A DNA stretch of 64,000 nt from Candidatus Poribacteria bacterium (GTDB lineage: Bacteria > Poribacteria > WGA-4E > WGA-3G): positions 150,131 through 214,130 of the forward strand of contig JAPPII010000092.1 of NCBI GenBank assembly GCA_028820845.1, written 5' to 3'. Under the pieces are notes generated by a model. The model was given only the letters and a program-made list of their open reading frames with translations, did no database searches and was not told the origin of the DNA. This document shows, one piece after another, positions 18,014-26,667 of this stretch (position 1 is the first letter of the stretch; every line of letters begins with the position of its first letter). The position numbers and the translations under genes were made by a program.

Positions 18014-18550
18014 ATGCTAAGCGTAAGAGTCTGGAATTTACAATCGGACTGCAAGGCCGAAGCAGTCAAATTTTTGGAAAACGAATTCTTGAGATTTAGG
18101 CAGCTTGAATATCTCGCTATCCGCACAGCTGGCAGAAGTGCACTTCGCAAGTGCCACAGAAAAGGCGTACCGCTAAGGGGCAGTCTCCGGAAGGCAATTC
18201 AGCACTACCTCAAGCAAGACAACTATATTGTTTTCGTCATTGACCCCGATTCGCAACGACAGCAAGCGTCAAAATCGCTTGTGAATCAACTCAGACAGGT
18301 TGTCACAGATTGCAATTTTTCCGACAAAGTCTTTTCCTTCTCCGATCTTCAAGAATCAGAATCCACCGTACCGGCACAGTGGCAGAATATCGTTTCACAT
18401 TTGCGCGCTGAGGTTGAGAGTGCGCGCAAACGGTTTCGGGAAGAATGGAATAGGGCCATAGCACCCTTCCACAATGCTTTTGCCGATATACCAGAGGAGG
18501 AAGTGATACGTCATTTTGAGGAAGCACTTGCAGAGGTGAGGCGTGGATGA
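18014..18550 (+). CDS. Chimeric protein: DUF4276-like N-terminus joined to an unrelated helical tail
   Basis: Residues 1-110 align with the gene at 16998: RVWNLQSDCKAEAVKFL against RIWTLESTNDAKVVRHL, IRTAGRSAL against IHTAGGTEF, and DNYIVFVIDPDS against DDYIIFVIDSDS. From about residue 112 the sequence is different: QWQNIVSHLRAEVESARKRF then FADIPEEEVIRHFEEALAEVRRG, a charged helical tail like a small DNA-binding antitoxin end. The H-E-x-E-A-W segment is lost, so nuclease function is doubtful. It looks like a deletion fusion of two genes. GGGGAGAG precedes the ATG, and its stop overlaps the hsdR start (ATGA). Confidence 0.65.
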   Translation: MLSVRVWNLQSDCKAEAVKFLENEFLRFRQLEYLAIRTAGRSALRKCHRKGVPLRGSLRKAIQHYLKQDNYIVFVIDPDSQRQQASKSLVNQLRQVVTDCNFSDKVFSFSDLQESESTVPAQWQNIVSHLRAEVESARKRFREEWNRAIAPFHNAFADIPEEEVIRHFEEALAEVRRG

Positions 18551-21500
18551 ACCCTTACAGCGAAGATGAACTCATAGAACAACCTACCCTTGCAATTCTT
18601 GCCGAAATAGGATGGGAAACACGCAACTGCCACAGCGAATTTAACCAACAGGATGGTAGCTCACTCGGTAGACACACCAAAGCCGAAGTTATCCTCGCCT
18701 CCCGACTCCAGCCCGCATTACAAAAACTTAACCCCAATGCAACCCAAGATGCCATTAACGAGGCAGTCGAGGAACTCACTCAATCCCGCGCACTTTTGGA
18801 TCCTGTCGAAGCGAATCGCGAGATTTACAGCCTCCTCAAAGACGGTGTGAAGGTTGCCGTCACCGATCCAAACGGCGAAGGCGAAACTGTTGAAGTACTT
18901 CGGGTCATTGACTGGGAAAATCCGAAAAATAACGATTTCTTTGCTGCATCCCAATTCACGATTACTGGAGAGATGTACACCAGACGGCCAGATATCGTCT
19001 GTTTCGTCAACGGAATTCCACTCATCCTTATGGAGTTCAAACGGATTGATGTGGACCTCTACGCTGCCTACAACGATAACCTCCGAGACTACAAAAGGAC
19101 CATCCCACATCTCTTTTGGTACAACACCTTTATTCTCCTCTCTAACGGCACACAGAGCAAGGTCGGAAGCCTCACTGCCAGTTGGGAACACTTTGCCGAG
19201 TGGAAGCGAATTCACAGTGAAGATGAACCACCTAACGTCTCTTTACAGACAATCCTACATGCCCTCTGCACACCCGAACGACTGCTTGATATTGTCGAGA
19301 ACTTTATCCTGTTTATGGAGGTGCAGGGTGGATTAATCAAAATTCTCGCCAAAAACCATCAATACCTCGGTGTCAACAGGACTGTTGGTGCTTTGAAGCA
19401 AATTGAAGACAATCACGGCAAACTCGGTGTGTTCTGGCATACGCAAGGTAGTGGGAAAAGCATCTCAATGCTCCTCTTTGCACAGAAAGTCTTGAGGAAA
19501 GTGCCGGGAAACTGGACATTCGTTGTTGTAACTGATCGTAAGGAATTGGACGACCAAATCTATAAAACCTTCGCCAGTACAGTCGGTGTCTTGACCCAGC
19601 AGGAGGTACATGCAGAGAGTGTCGTCCATCTCCGCCAACTCTTAAGTGAAGACCATCGCTATATCTTTACCCTCATTCACAAGTTCCAGACGCAAGGTAG
19701 CGAAAGGCACCCTGTTCTTTCGGAGCGGTCAGACATCGTTGTCATCACTGATGAGGCACATCGCAGTCAATACGATACACTCGCCTTGAACATGCGTACT
19801 GCGCTTCCCAACGCCGCATTTGTCGCATTTACCGGTACGCCCCTCATGACTGGCGAAGAAAAGACGAAATCCGTATTCGGTGATTATGTGAGTGTTTACA
19901 ACTTTAATCAATCTATCGTTGACGGTGCAACCGTTCCACTCTATTATGAAAACCGTGTGCCGACCCTACACTTGATGAACGAAGACTTTAACGCAGATAT
20001 CGAACAGATTCTTGACGAAGCCGAGCTTGATGAGGCACAAGAGGCGAGGCTTGAACACGAATTCGCCAGAGAGTATCATCTCATCACACGAGAGGAACGC
20101 TTAGAAACCATCGCTGAAGATATTGTTGAGCACTTTATGGGCAGGGGTTACCAAGGTAAAGCAATGGTCATCTCAATTGACAAAGCCACTGCCGTTAAGA
20201 TGTTCGACAAGGTTCAGAAACATTGGAAGCGGCACATTAAGCGTCTAAAATCGAAGATAGCCACACAGACGGGTAGCGAACGGATCTTCTTAGAGGAAAG
20301 AATTAACTACATGGAAGAAACCGATATGGCAGTTGTCGTTTCTCCGGGACAAAACGAGATTGATGACCTTAGAGAAAGAGGCGTTGATATCGAACCCCAC
20401 CGCCGCCGTATGAACGCTGAAGATTTAGATACCAAGTTCAAAGACGCGGACGATCCCTTCCGAATCGTCTTCGTTTGTGCGATGTGGATTACAGGTTTCG
20501 ATGTTCCTTCCTGTTCCACAATCTACCTCGACAAGCCCCAGCGAAATCATACCTTGATGCAGACCATCGCCAGAGCCAACCGCGTCTTCGGCGATAAAAA
20601 TAATGGTTTAATTGTTGACTACATCGGGGTTTTCCGAGACCTTGAAAAAGCGTTGGCGATTTATGCCACAGGTGCCGATGTTGAAGGAGACCAAACGCCA
20701 ATCGCGGATAAGTCGAAACTGGTCGAAAAACTCAGAAAGGCGATCGCTGAAATCTCCGAATTCTGCGAAGGTCTCGGTGTTGACTTGGCGGAAGCCCAAA
20801 CGGATCACGCTCTGCAAAACATCAGCCAAATCAATGATGCGGTGGAACGCATCTTGATTAACGATGAAACGAAAAAGAATTACCTACAGTTAGCAGGGAA
20901 CGCCACTAAACTATACAAAGCGATTCTGCCCGACCCCGATGCACACGAGTTCACCAGAATTTGCCAACTGATCAATGTCATCGCACAGAAAATCAGGAAT
21001 TTAACACCACCGGCTAACATCTCCGGTGTGATGACAGAAGTCGAAACCCTACTCGATCAATCAATCGCACCTGAAGGCTATCGTATTGAGATACCGCCTG
21101 ATAGTTATGATATGAATCAGATAGATTTAAGCCAAATCGACTTCGAGCAGTTAAGCGAACAATTCAATACACAACACAAACGCATTGAGGCAGAGAGACT
21201 CAGAGGCGCGATTAACACGAAACTCACTGTGATGGTTCGCCTCAACAGGAGCCGCATGGATTATCAGGCGAAATTTGAACAGATGATTGCGGAATACAAC
21301 GCAGGAATTATTGGTGTTGAGGATTATTTTGAGAGGCTTTTTGACTTTGTGGGTGACCTCAATCAAGAAGACCAACGCTCCAGTACGGAAGACCTCTCTG
21401 AAGAGGAACTGGCGGTATTTGACCTGCTGACACGACGGGAGCCGCATCTAACTGTCCCTGAGCGAGACGAAGTGAAGACTGCAGTACGGAAATTGCTTGA

Positions 21501-21708
21501 GACGCTCAAACAGGAAAAATTGGAGTTGGATTGGCGGAAACGGACCCAGTCGAGAGCGGAAGTCAAGGAAACCGTTAACGGCATACTTGATGAGGGACTA
21601 CCGCAACCTTACACACGAGAACTATTTGGTCAGAAGTCCGAGGCGGTTTATCAGCACATCTACGATTCTTACTACGGCGAGGGAAAAAGCGTTTATAGCG
21701 AGAATTAA
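18547..21708 (+). CDS. hsdR: Type I restriction endonuclease HsdR (system 1)
   Basis: A 1053-residue translocase/nuclease subunit. The N-terminal PD-(D/E)XK nuclease is visible as PDIVCFVNGIPLILMEFKR (about residues 147-166). Walker A is HTQGSGKSISM (about 298-308), DEAH box is ITDEAHRSQYD (about 400) and motif III is FTGTPL. Later helicase motifs include VFVCAMWITGFDVPSC and TLMQTIARANRVF. The C-terminal region is helical, as in HsdR. It starts in an ATGA overlap with the chimeric gene and ends the operon. Length is normal. Together with HsdM and HsdS it cuts unmodified DNA after translocation. Confidence 0.95.
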   Translation: MNPYSEDELIEQPTLAILAEIGWETRNCHSEFNQQDGSSLGRHTKAEVILASRLQPALQKLNPNATQDAINEAVEELTQSRALLDPVEANREIYSLLKDGVKVAVTDPNGEGETVEVLRVIDWENPKNNDFFAASQFTITGEMYTRRPDIVCFVNGIPLILMEFKRIDVDLYAAYNDNLRDYKRTIPHLFWYNTFILLSNGTQSKVGSLTASWEHFAEWKRIHSEDEPPNVSLQTILHALCTPERLLDIVENFILFMEVQGGLIKILAKNHQYLGVNRTVGALKQIEDNHGKLGVFWHTQGSGKSISMLLFAQKVLRKVPGNWTFVVVTDRKELDDQIYKTFASTVGVLTQQEVHAESVVHLRQLLSEDHRYIFTLIHKFQTQGSERHPVLSERSDIVVITDEAHRSQYDTLALNMRTALPNAAFVAFTGTPLMTGEEKTKSVFGDYVSVYNFNQSIVDGATVPLYYENRVPTLHLMNEDFNADIEQILDEAELDEAQEARLEHEFAREYHLITREERLETIAEDIVEHFMGRGYQGKAMVISIDKATAVKMFDKVQKHWKRHIKRLKSKIATQTGSERIFLEERINYMEETDMAVVVSPGQNEIDDLRERGVDIEPHRRRMNAEDLDTKFKDADDPFRIVFVCAMWITGFDVPSCSTIYLDKPQRNHTLMQTIARANRVFGDKNNGLIVDYIGVFRDLEKALAIYATGADVEGDQTPIADKSKLVEKLRKAIAEISEFCEGLGVDLAEAQTDHALQNISQINDAVERILINDETKKNYLQLAGNATKLYKAILPDPDAHEFTRICQLINVIAQKIRNLTPPANISGVMTEVETLLDQSIAPEGYRIEIPPDSYDMNQIDLSQIDFEQLSEQFNTQHKRIEAERLRGAINTKLTVMVRLNRSRMDYQAKFEQMIAEYNAGIIGVEDYFERLFDFVGDLNQEDQRSSTEDLSEEELAVFDLLTRREPHLTVPERDEVKTAVRKLLETLKQEKLELDWRKRTQSRAEVKETVNGILDEGLPQPYTRELFGQKSEAVYQHIYDSYYGEGKSVYSEN

Positions 21709-21754
21709 AGGCGAGGTGTTTTTGCTTGGGTGTTTCCCCTAGGAAACCTCGCCT
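21709..21754. repeat. Inverted repeat between convergent hsdR and pfp
   Basis: AGGCGAGGT (21709-21717) and ACCTCGCCT (21746-21754) pair perfectly, with an internal GTTTCC/GGAAA pairing. GGCGAGG words recur at 30062 and 61986. A bidirectional terminator is possible, though no clean U-run follows either arm. Confidence 0.55.
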
Positions 21755-21774
21755 ACCGGAAATAGGTCTGTGTA

Positions 21775-22977
21775 TCACCCAATCTCGCCAACCTCAATCA
21801 ATCGGTCGTCTAAGGTCCTGTCTGGACGCGGTAGGTCCCCAAAAAGCGGACGGAAATAACCCACACCCGCCGGAGAAATCTGATACCGTTCCGCGTCGTA
21901 GAACCGAAGATCGAGATCCCTGCGAATCACATGCCCCGTCTCATCGCGCTTGAGCACCTGTTCTAACGGCAAGAGTGTCGGCTCAATACCGGTATCTGTT
22001 CGCGTGATAGTCGCAACACCGTTGAACATCCCCTCTGAGAGTGCCTGTACCGCGATCGCGCCTGCTTTCATAGCAGTGTCCCTATCCAATGGAATCGGGC
22101 TACCACATCGTTGGAGATAGCCGAGAATCAACGCACGAAACGCTGAACTTGGAATTTCTGGGAGCAGTTTCTTCATCGCTTTAACGATGATTTCTGAACA
22201 TCCCCCCGGTTTCGTATGCCCAAAAGCATCGAGTTCCGCTTGAGAACTAATCATCAATTCCCCGGCATCGTTCCGAATCCCCTCCGACACGACAACAATG
22301 ACGTTCCCTTGTGCTGCGTGTTTTTCACGAATCGCTTCCGCCAGTCTCTCAGGTTGATATGGGATCTCTGGGACAACAATAAGGTCTGCCTGCCCATAAG
22401 CTGCGGAGAGTGTTAACCACCCCGCATCTCTACCCATCGCTTCAACAACAATCACACGGTCATGGGAATAGGTAGTCGTCCGTAGGTCTCGGACGGCGTT
22501 GATAACGCTCTGTGCCGACGACGGGAAACCGGGACAGAAATAGTTGACCATTTTGGAATAATCAACAGCGTCACCCTCTGGCGGATTGATACCGACATCG
22601 TTATCAATCGTTTTGGTCACAAACGTGGTCGTGAATTGGTCTGAGAGTGCGGTTCCGACCGTCAAAGTGTCGTCACCACCTATCGGAATAAGACCACTGA
22701 TGTCCAACTTTTTCAGATTACTTACCGCTTCGTCTAACTTATTATCTTTAATCAGATTTGTGCGCGAGCTTTTTAGCAGTGTTCCGCCTCGGTTCTCATC
22801 AATCAGGTCTGGGGTTAACGTAAAGTAGCGTCCACCTTTTAGGACACCGCGCCATCCTTCCATGAATCCGACCAATTCAAAACCGAGTTCTTCGGCTTTC
22901 AAGGCGATGCCTTTCAGGGTGGCGTTGAGTGCACTGGTATCGCCACCCCCAGTTAAAACACCGATCTTTTTGGGCAT
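21775..22977 (-). CDS. pfp: 6-phosphofructokinase, likely pyrophosphate-dependent
   Basis: A 400-residue PFK that phosphorylates fructose-6-phosphate in glycolysis. I chose the ATG at 22977 (MPKKIGVLTGGGDTSALN) because AGGAG lies just upstream; the longer frame lacks support. The phosphoryl-donor loop reads GGDDTL, where ATP enzymes have GGDGS. The catalytic loop is TKTIDNDV, with Lys where ATP enzymes have Gly. Both substitutions are the known signature of PPi-dependent PFKs. VEAMGRDAGWLTL and PGGCSEIIVKAMK are family segments. It lies downstream of the TPP enzyme on the same strand. Confidence 0.88.
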   Translation of the reverse strand: MPKKIGVLTGGGDTSALNATLKGIALKAEELGFELVGFMEGWRGVLKGGRYFTLTPDLIDENRGGTLLKSSRTNLIKDNKLDEAVSNLKKLDISGLIPIGGDDTLTVGTALSDQFTTTFVTKTIDNDVGINPPEGDAVDYSKMVNYFCPGFPSSAQSVINAVRDLRTTTYSHDRVIVVEAMGRDAGWLTLSAAYGQADLIVVPEIPYQPERLAEAIREKHAAQGNVIVVVSEGIRNDAGELMISSQAELDAFGHTKPGGCSEIIVKAMKKLLPEIPSSAFRALILGYLQRCGSPIPLDRDTAMKAGAIAVQALSEGMFNGVATITRTDTGIEPTLLPLEQVLKRDETGHVIRRDLDLRFYDAERYQISPAGVGYFRPLFGDLPRPDRTLDDRLIEVGEIG

Positions 22978-22998
22978 ATTAAAACTCCTTTTTTCTTG

Positions 22999-23037
22999 GT
23001 TTTCGGTTCGCATTGCGTAGCAATGCGAACCGAAAAC
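22999..23037. repeat. Perfect 18-bp inverted repeat with a GTA loop
   Basis: GTTTTCGGTTCGCATTGC (22999-23016) pairs exactly with GCAATGCGAACCGAAAAC (23020-23037). The right arm touches the stop codon of the TPP-enzyme gene. No U-run follows on the transcribed strand, so an intrinsic terminator is not evident. It could stabilise the upstream mRNA end or be a mobile repeat. Confidence 0.8.
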
Positions 23038-24596
23038 TACTTCACGACTTCAAGAAGAACGGGTTTGTCAAAAGCGAGTGCTTTTTCAAATGTGGGTTTG
23101 AAATCGTTCGGATCTTCAACCCGTAGACCGACTGCACCGAACGACTCAGCGAACTGTACGAAGTCCGGATTAGCCAATTCAACACCAATCCGTTTGCCGA
23201 AACGTCGCAGTTGACCGCGTTCAATAGAGGTATATTGATTGTCGTTCATCACAAGCGTCACGACGGGTAGATTATACATCACGGCTGTTGCAAGGTCTGG
23301 GCACGACATCAAGAAACCGCCGTCACCGCTAAGTGCGACCACCTTCCGTTCTGGATAAGCGACCTGTGCACCAATAGCACCCGTCAATCCAATTCCCATC
23401 GCAACAGAGACACCCGAAAAGATGTAGCTGCCGGGATGGTAACACGGGAAATGCTGCAGTGCGCCGTAGCCAGTGATATTAACATCGACCGATAGGATTG
23501 CATCGTGTGGCATCACATCGCGCATCTCCTTGAGAATCTGAGGGGGTTCAATTGCGGTGAATCGACGACGCAATTCGCGTAGACCTTCACCCCAACCACC
23601 AGACCGATTCTCATCACGCAGCGCAGCGTTCAACTGACGCAAAACGAGTTTGGGATTCGCACCGATACCGACGGTCGCCGGATATTCCTTGTGTATCTCT
23701 TCCGTGTCTGCTTCAATATGCAACAGGGGTTGTGGAATCTTGAGGCTCCAGTTTCCCGTGTCCCGATAGTTGAACCGTGTCCCAACAGCAATTAGGAGGT
23801 CAGATGCTTCCATCGCCGCTTGCGCAACACCGTCACGGAAGATACCGATAACATTCGGTGAATCTTCCGGCACTGAACCTTTCCCAAACCCCGTCATCAC
23901 GATTGGGGCATCTAACAATTGTGCGAACGCAAGCATCTCCGCAGTGGCGCGCGTATGATTGATACCCCCACCAGAGATAATCAGTGGACGCTCCGATTTA
24001 TTCAGTAGTTCCAAAGCGGCATCTACGTCTTGTGGACTCGCTGCTGTTTGGATACCGTTGTTATACGGCGGAACTGAAAAATCTGCCGATGCATCCAACG
24101 CATCTTTCGCCAACTCAACCAGCACCGGTCCCGGTCTACCTGAACGGAGTGCACTGAAACTCCGATTGATCGCGCCTGGAATCTGATCGACGCGATGCAC
24201 AATTTCCAGATGTTTCGTCATTGGCGTAAAGGCAGCGCGTTGATCCAAACCGTGGAAACTCTTCTTTGGATCGCGCGACGCTAAGTAAGATGGATTCTGA
24301 CCTGTAATCCAGAGGACGGGTGAAGATGCCGTGTTCGCTTCGCCAATACCGATAGAAGCATTGTTGGAACCGGGACCCGGAACAGTCATGCAAACCCCGA
24401 CTTCACCTGTTGCACGCGCATAACCGTCCGCCATAAACGATGCGCCACCTTCATGGCGTGTCACATAGTGCTGGATGCTATCTTGGTTGTTATACAGTGA
24501 TTCATAGACGGTATCGAGATGGTTGCCCGGTAAACCGAAAATGACGCTCACACCTTGTGCCTTCAAACCTTCAACAAAAAGATCTCCACCTGTCAT
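23037..24596 (-). CDS. Thiamine-pyrophosphate-dependent enzyme (acetolactate synthase-like)
   Basis: A 519-residue TPP enzyme. The N-terminal PYR domain has the cofactor-activating Glu in TRHEGGASFMADGYAR. The central domain has the ITGQNPSY and VIMTGFGKGSVPED segments. The C-terminal PP domain has the metal/TPP motif GDGGFLMSCPDLATAV to VMNDN (about residues 425-455). The family includes acetolactate synthase, benzoylformate and oxalyl-CoA decarboxylases and sulfopyruvate decarboxylase; the sequence does not settle which. It may be co-transcribed with the PFK downstream. Confidence 0.88.
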   Translation of the reverse strand: MTGGDLFVEGLKAQGVSVIFGLPGNHLDTVYESLYNNQDSIQHYVTRHEGGASFMADGYARATGEVGVCMTVPGPGSNNASIGIGEANTASSPVLWITGQNPSYLASRDPKKSFHGLDQRAAFTPMTKHLEIVHRVDQIPGAINRSFSALRSGRPGPVLVELAKDALDASADFSVPPYNNGIQTAASPQDVDAALELLNKSERPLIISGGGINHTRATAEMLAFAQLLDAPIVMTGFGKGSVPEDSPNVIGIFRDGVAQAAMEASDLLIAVGTRFNYRDTGNWSLKIPQPLLHIEADTEEIHKEYPATVGIGANPKLVLRQLNAALRDENRSGGWGEGLRELRRRFTAIEPPQILKEMRDVMPHDAILSVDVNITGYGALQHFPCYHPGSYIFSGVSVAMGIGLTGAIGAQVAYPERKVVALSGDGGFLMSCPDLATAVMYNLPVVTLVMNDNQYTSIERGQLRRFGKRIGVELANPDFVQFAESFGAVGLRVEDPNDFKPTFEKALAFDKPVLLEVVK

Positions 24597-24636
24597 GATT
24601 AACCCCTTTCATAGTGAGTAATCTCGATTTCAAATT

Positions 24637-26475
24637 TTACGAAACTTCAAAAAGTCGCCCCTGCTGCGGATCAAACGTAGTATTCAGATACGTCTTTCCG
24701 TTAGCGTCCCAAGAATCAATGTTTTTCTTTCTACCATCAAATATATCCCACTCCACAACACTCATAGTCGCTCGACGTATCTCAATCAATGTGTCGATTG
24801 CTATATCGCCTCTGTTGAAGAGATAAAAAAGTTCAGAATTTTCCGCGTCTCTATGGTGAATCTGAACGGTATCCGTCTCCGTATTGTCCGGTTTCACGTA
24901 CACTGACACGGTCCACTGCACCCATTTACGCAGACATTTTTTGAGTCGGACGGCTTTCTCATTCAGGGGACCGCGGAGAATGGTTGCGCGCCGTCCATAG
25001 ATAAGTTGTTCCAGCGGATAGGGTTCGAGTCCTATCTTGCCGTTGAGCAGGTACGGTGTCGGTTCGTCTACGATCAATCTCCCTTTTGCTCTGGTAAATG
25101 CTTTCAGACACTTCACCGTCTCTTCTTGCAATGATATGCAGCTCGGCAATAGAACAATACCATAGTCCTCTTTAACGTCTATGCGGGTATTATTTAAACG
25201 GAGACTGAAGTTCCTATTGGCACGTTTTCCTATACGCGCTGAATTTATAATCTCCGCTGAAGCCAATTCCTGTTCCGAAACAACCCTGAAGTCGTATCCC
25301 AATTCCCACACCGTTTGGCAGAGCCACCCCCACGCTTTTGTTACCTGACTCCAGACTTTCTGATCGGGTTTTGTCCAGAGGCTTTGCGTCGGTGCTACCA
25401 TCAGGAGCGGTCTTTTTGGGTAACCTATTGCTAACAGTTGCGATAACGTCGGTGTTGTGGTATCTGATTTTTTTGTTGTGCTTCTATTTCTGTTTATCCA
25501 GAGATTGAAACCGAGACTCGCGTCTCCTGTTAGTGTCTGCCTGTCTGTTTTATGACTGTCTTTGCGTGCGATGCCTGCATGCTGTGTGTTGCTACAGACC
25601 CATTTTGCGACCGCGAACCGTTTGGGTGTATCTATTTCAGTGACGTTTAGAATCGGGGAGTCCACTTCCGCTAACATCGTTCCCAATTCAAACTCCAATG
25701 TCTTAGCGGTCCCTGGTAGGCTTAAAGCGAACTGTAACCTCTCTTGATGACAGAAATCACGCAGACCACCAAGGAAACGCGTCGCAAATCGGGTCGTGAG
25801 TTCGCGCCAAAATGTATTCCTAACCGCTGCTGAGTTGTAAGTCTCATAAAACACCAGCGGCAAATAATCGGCGACTGTCTCTTCTATTGTTTCCAACAGT
25901 GCTGGACTCCACGGAACCGACGACGTTTCTGCTTCTAAAACACTCATCATCGATAGGAACTTCGGCAATTCACAACTGAAACCGATGATGTCTCGCTTTC
26001 CGTAAGTCTCTAAATATTCCCTCAATACATGTCTTACAAACGCTGAAACGCCGGTGTCGCTTAAAAGGTCTGCTGCCGATTCTTCCGTCTGATAAAGCAC
26101 AATCACTGTTCGCCCGCGAAGCCGTTCAGCGATTTCGAGATCGCCTGCCACACATTTCTGGACGTAGTCGCTGATATGATAGCACGGCGCGTCGGCGTGG
26201 GGTTGTGCAATTAGGTAGTACCGACAGGATTCGGATTCACGCCTCTGGGAAAATTGCCGAAGCGACCCTTGGATTGCCGCCGCTGTTCCTGTATTATTGA
26301 ACACCCATTCTATAGCGTTCAAACGGTAGCGCGTTTTTAACAAAGCAGACGGCAGCTGGATCCACGCGCCTTCTCCGCGTCGTGACAGTGCATCTAATTC
26401 TGAGCGGTGTATCGCCGCCTCTTGTTTCCGCCTCCATAATAGCACGCTCCCTGTCTTAAAAGCGTCCATCTGCAC
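24637..26475 (-). CDS. Large protein of unknown function, possibly glycoside-hydrolase-like
   Basis: A 612-residue protein. I chose the GTG at 26475 because AGGAGC (26483-26488 on this strand) lies 7 bases upstream; an ATG two codons later is also possible, and the longer frame has a Cys-rich leader without support. Segments such as IIGFSCELPKFLS, VFYETYNSAAVRNTFWRELTTRF and LQFALSLPGTAKT suggest a TIM-barrel enzyme of the kind that degrades plant or algal sugars. A later segment (PTQSLWTKPDQKVWSQVTKAWGWL) resembles a glutamine-amidotransferase-like trimer domain of such enzymes. No signal peptide is seen. The family is not certain; I give no substrate. Confidence 0.55.
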   Translation of the reverse strand: MQMDAFKTGSVLLWRRKQEAAIHRSELDALSRRGEGAWIQLPSALLKTRYRLNAIEWVFNNTGTAAAIQGSLRQFSQRRESESCRYYLIAQPHADAPCYHISDYVQKCVAGDLEIAERLRGRTVIVLYQTEESAADLLSDTGVSAFVRHVLREYLETYGKRDIIGFSCELPKFLSMMSVLEAETSSVPWSPALLETIEETVADYLPLVFYETYNSAAVRNTFWRELTTRFATRFLGGLRDFCHQERLQFALSLPGTAKTLEFELGTMLAEVDSPILNVTEIDTPKRFAVAKWVCSNTQHAGIARKDSHKTDRQTLTGDASLGFNLWINRNRSTTKKSDTTTPTLSQLLAIGYPKRPLLMVAPTQSLWTKPDQKVWSQVTKAWGWLCQTVWELGYDFRVVSEQELASAEIINSARIGKRANRNFSLRLNNTRIDVKEDYGIVLLPSCISLQEETVKCLKAFTRAKGRLIVDEPTPYLLNGKIGLEPYPLEQLIYGRRATILRGPLNEKAVRLKKCLRKWVQWTVSVYVKPDNTETDTVQIHHRDAENSELFYLFNRGDIAIDTLIEIRRATMSVVEWDIFDGRKKNIDSWDANGKTYLNTTFDPQQGRLFEVS

Positions 26476-26506
26476 AATTTTTGCTCCTACTGTTCGCCTG
26501 AAAAAT

Positions 26507-26536
26507 TTGCAACTCTTAAAGATTCTGTGATATACT
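26507..26536 (+). promoter_or_regulatory. Possible promoter of the MacB-like gene
   Basis: TTGCAA (26507-26512), 18 bases, TATACT (26531-26536). It would give a leader of about 125 bases. It overlaps the 5' region of the divergent gene. Confidence 0.35.
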
Positions 26537-26667
26537 TTATAGCAATAACACCGAGGCGTGCTATAGGTGCAGTCCGAATCCACTGAACATATCTCTATTT
26601 TGTCCGTTAAGCAGTTTAGCACACATAATGAATTCGTGCAATCAAAACTTTTTTGTAAGGAAAAGAC

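Noticed and set aside
21709..21754. Intrinsic terminator between hsdR and pfp
   Set aside because: The stem is split by a long loop and has no clean U-run, so I kept it only as an inverted repeat.
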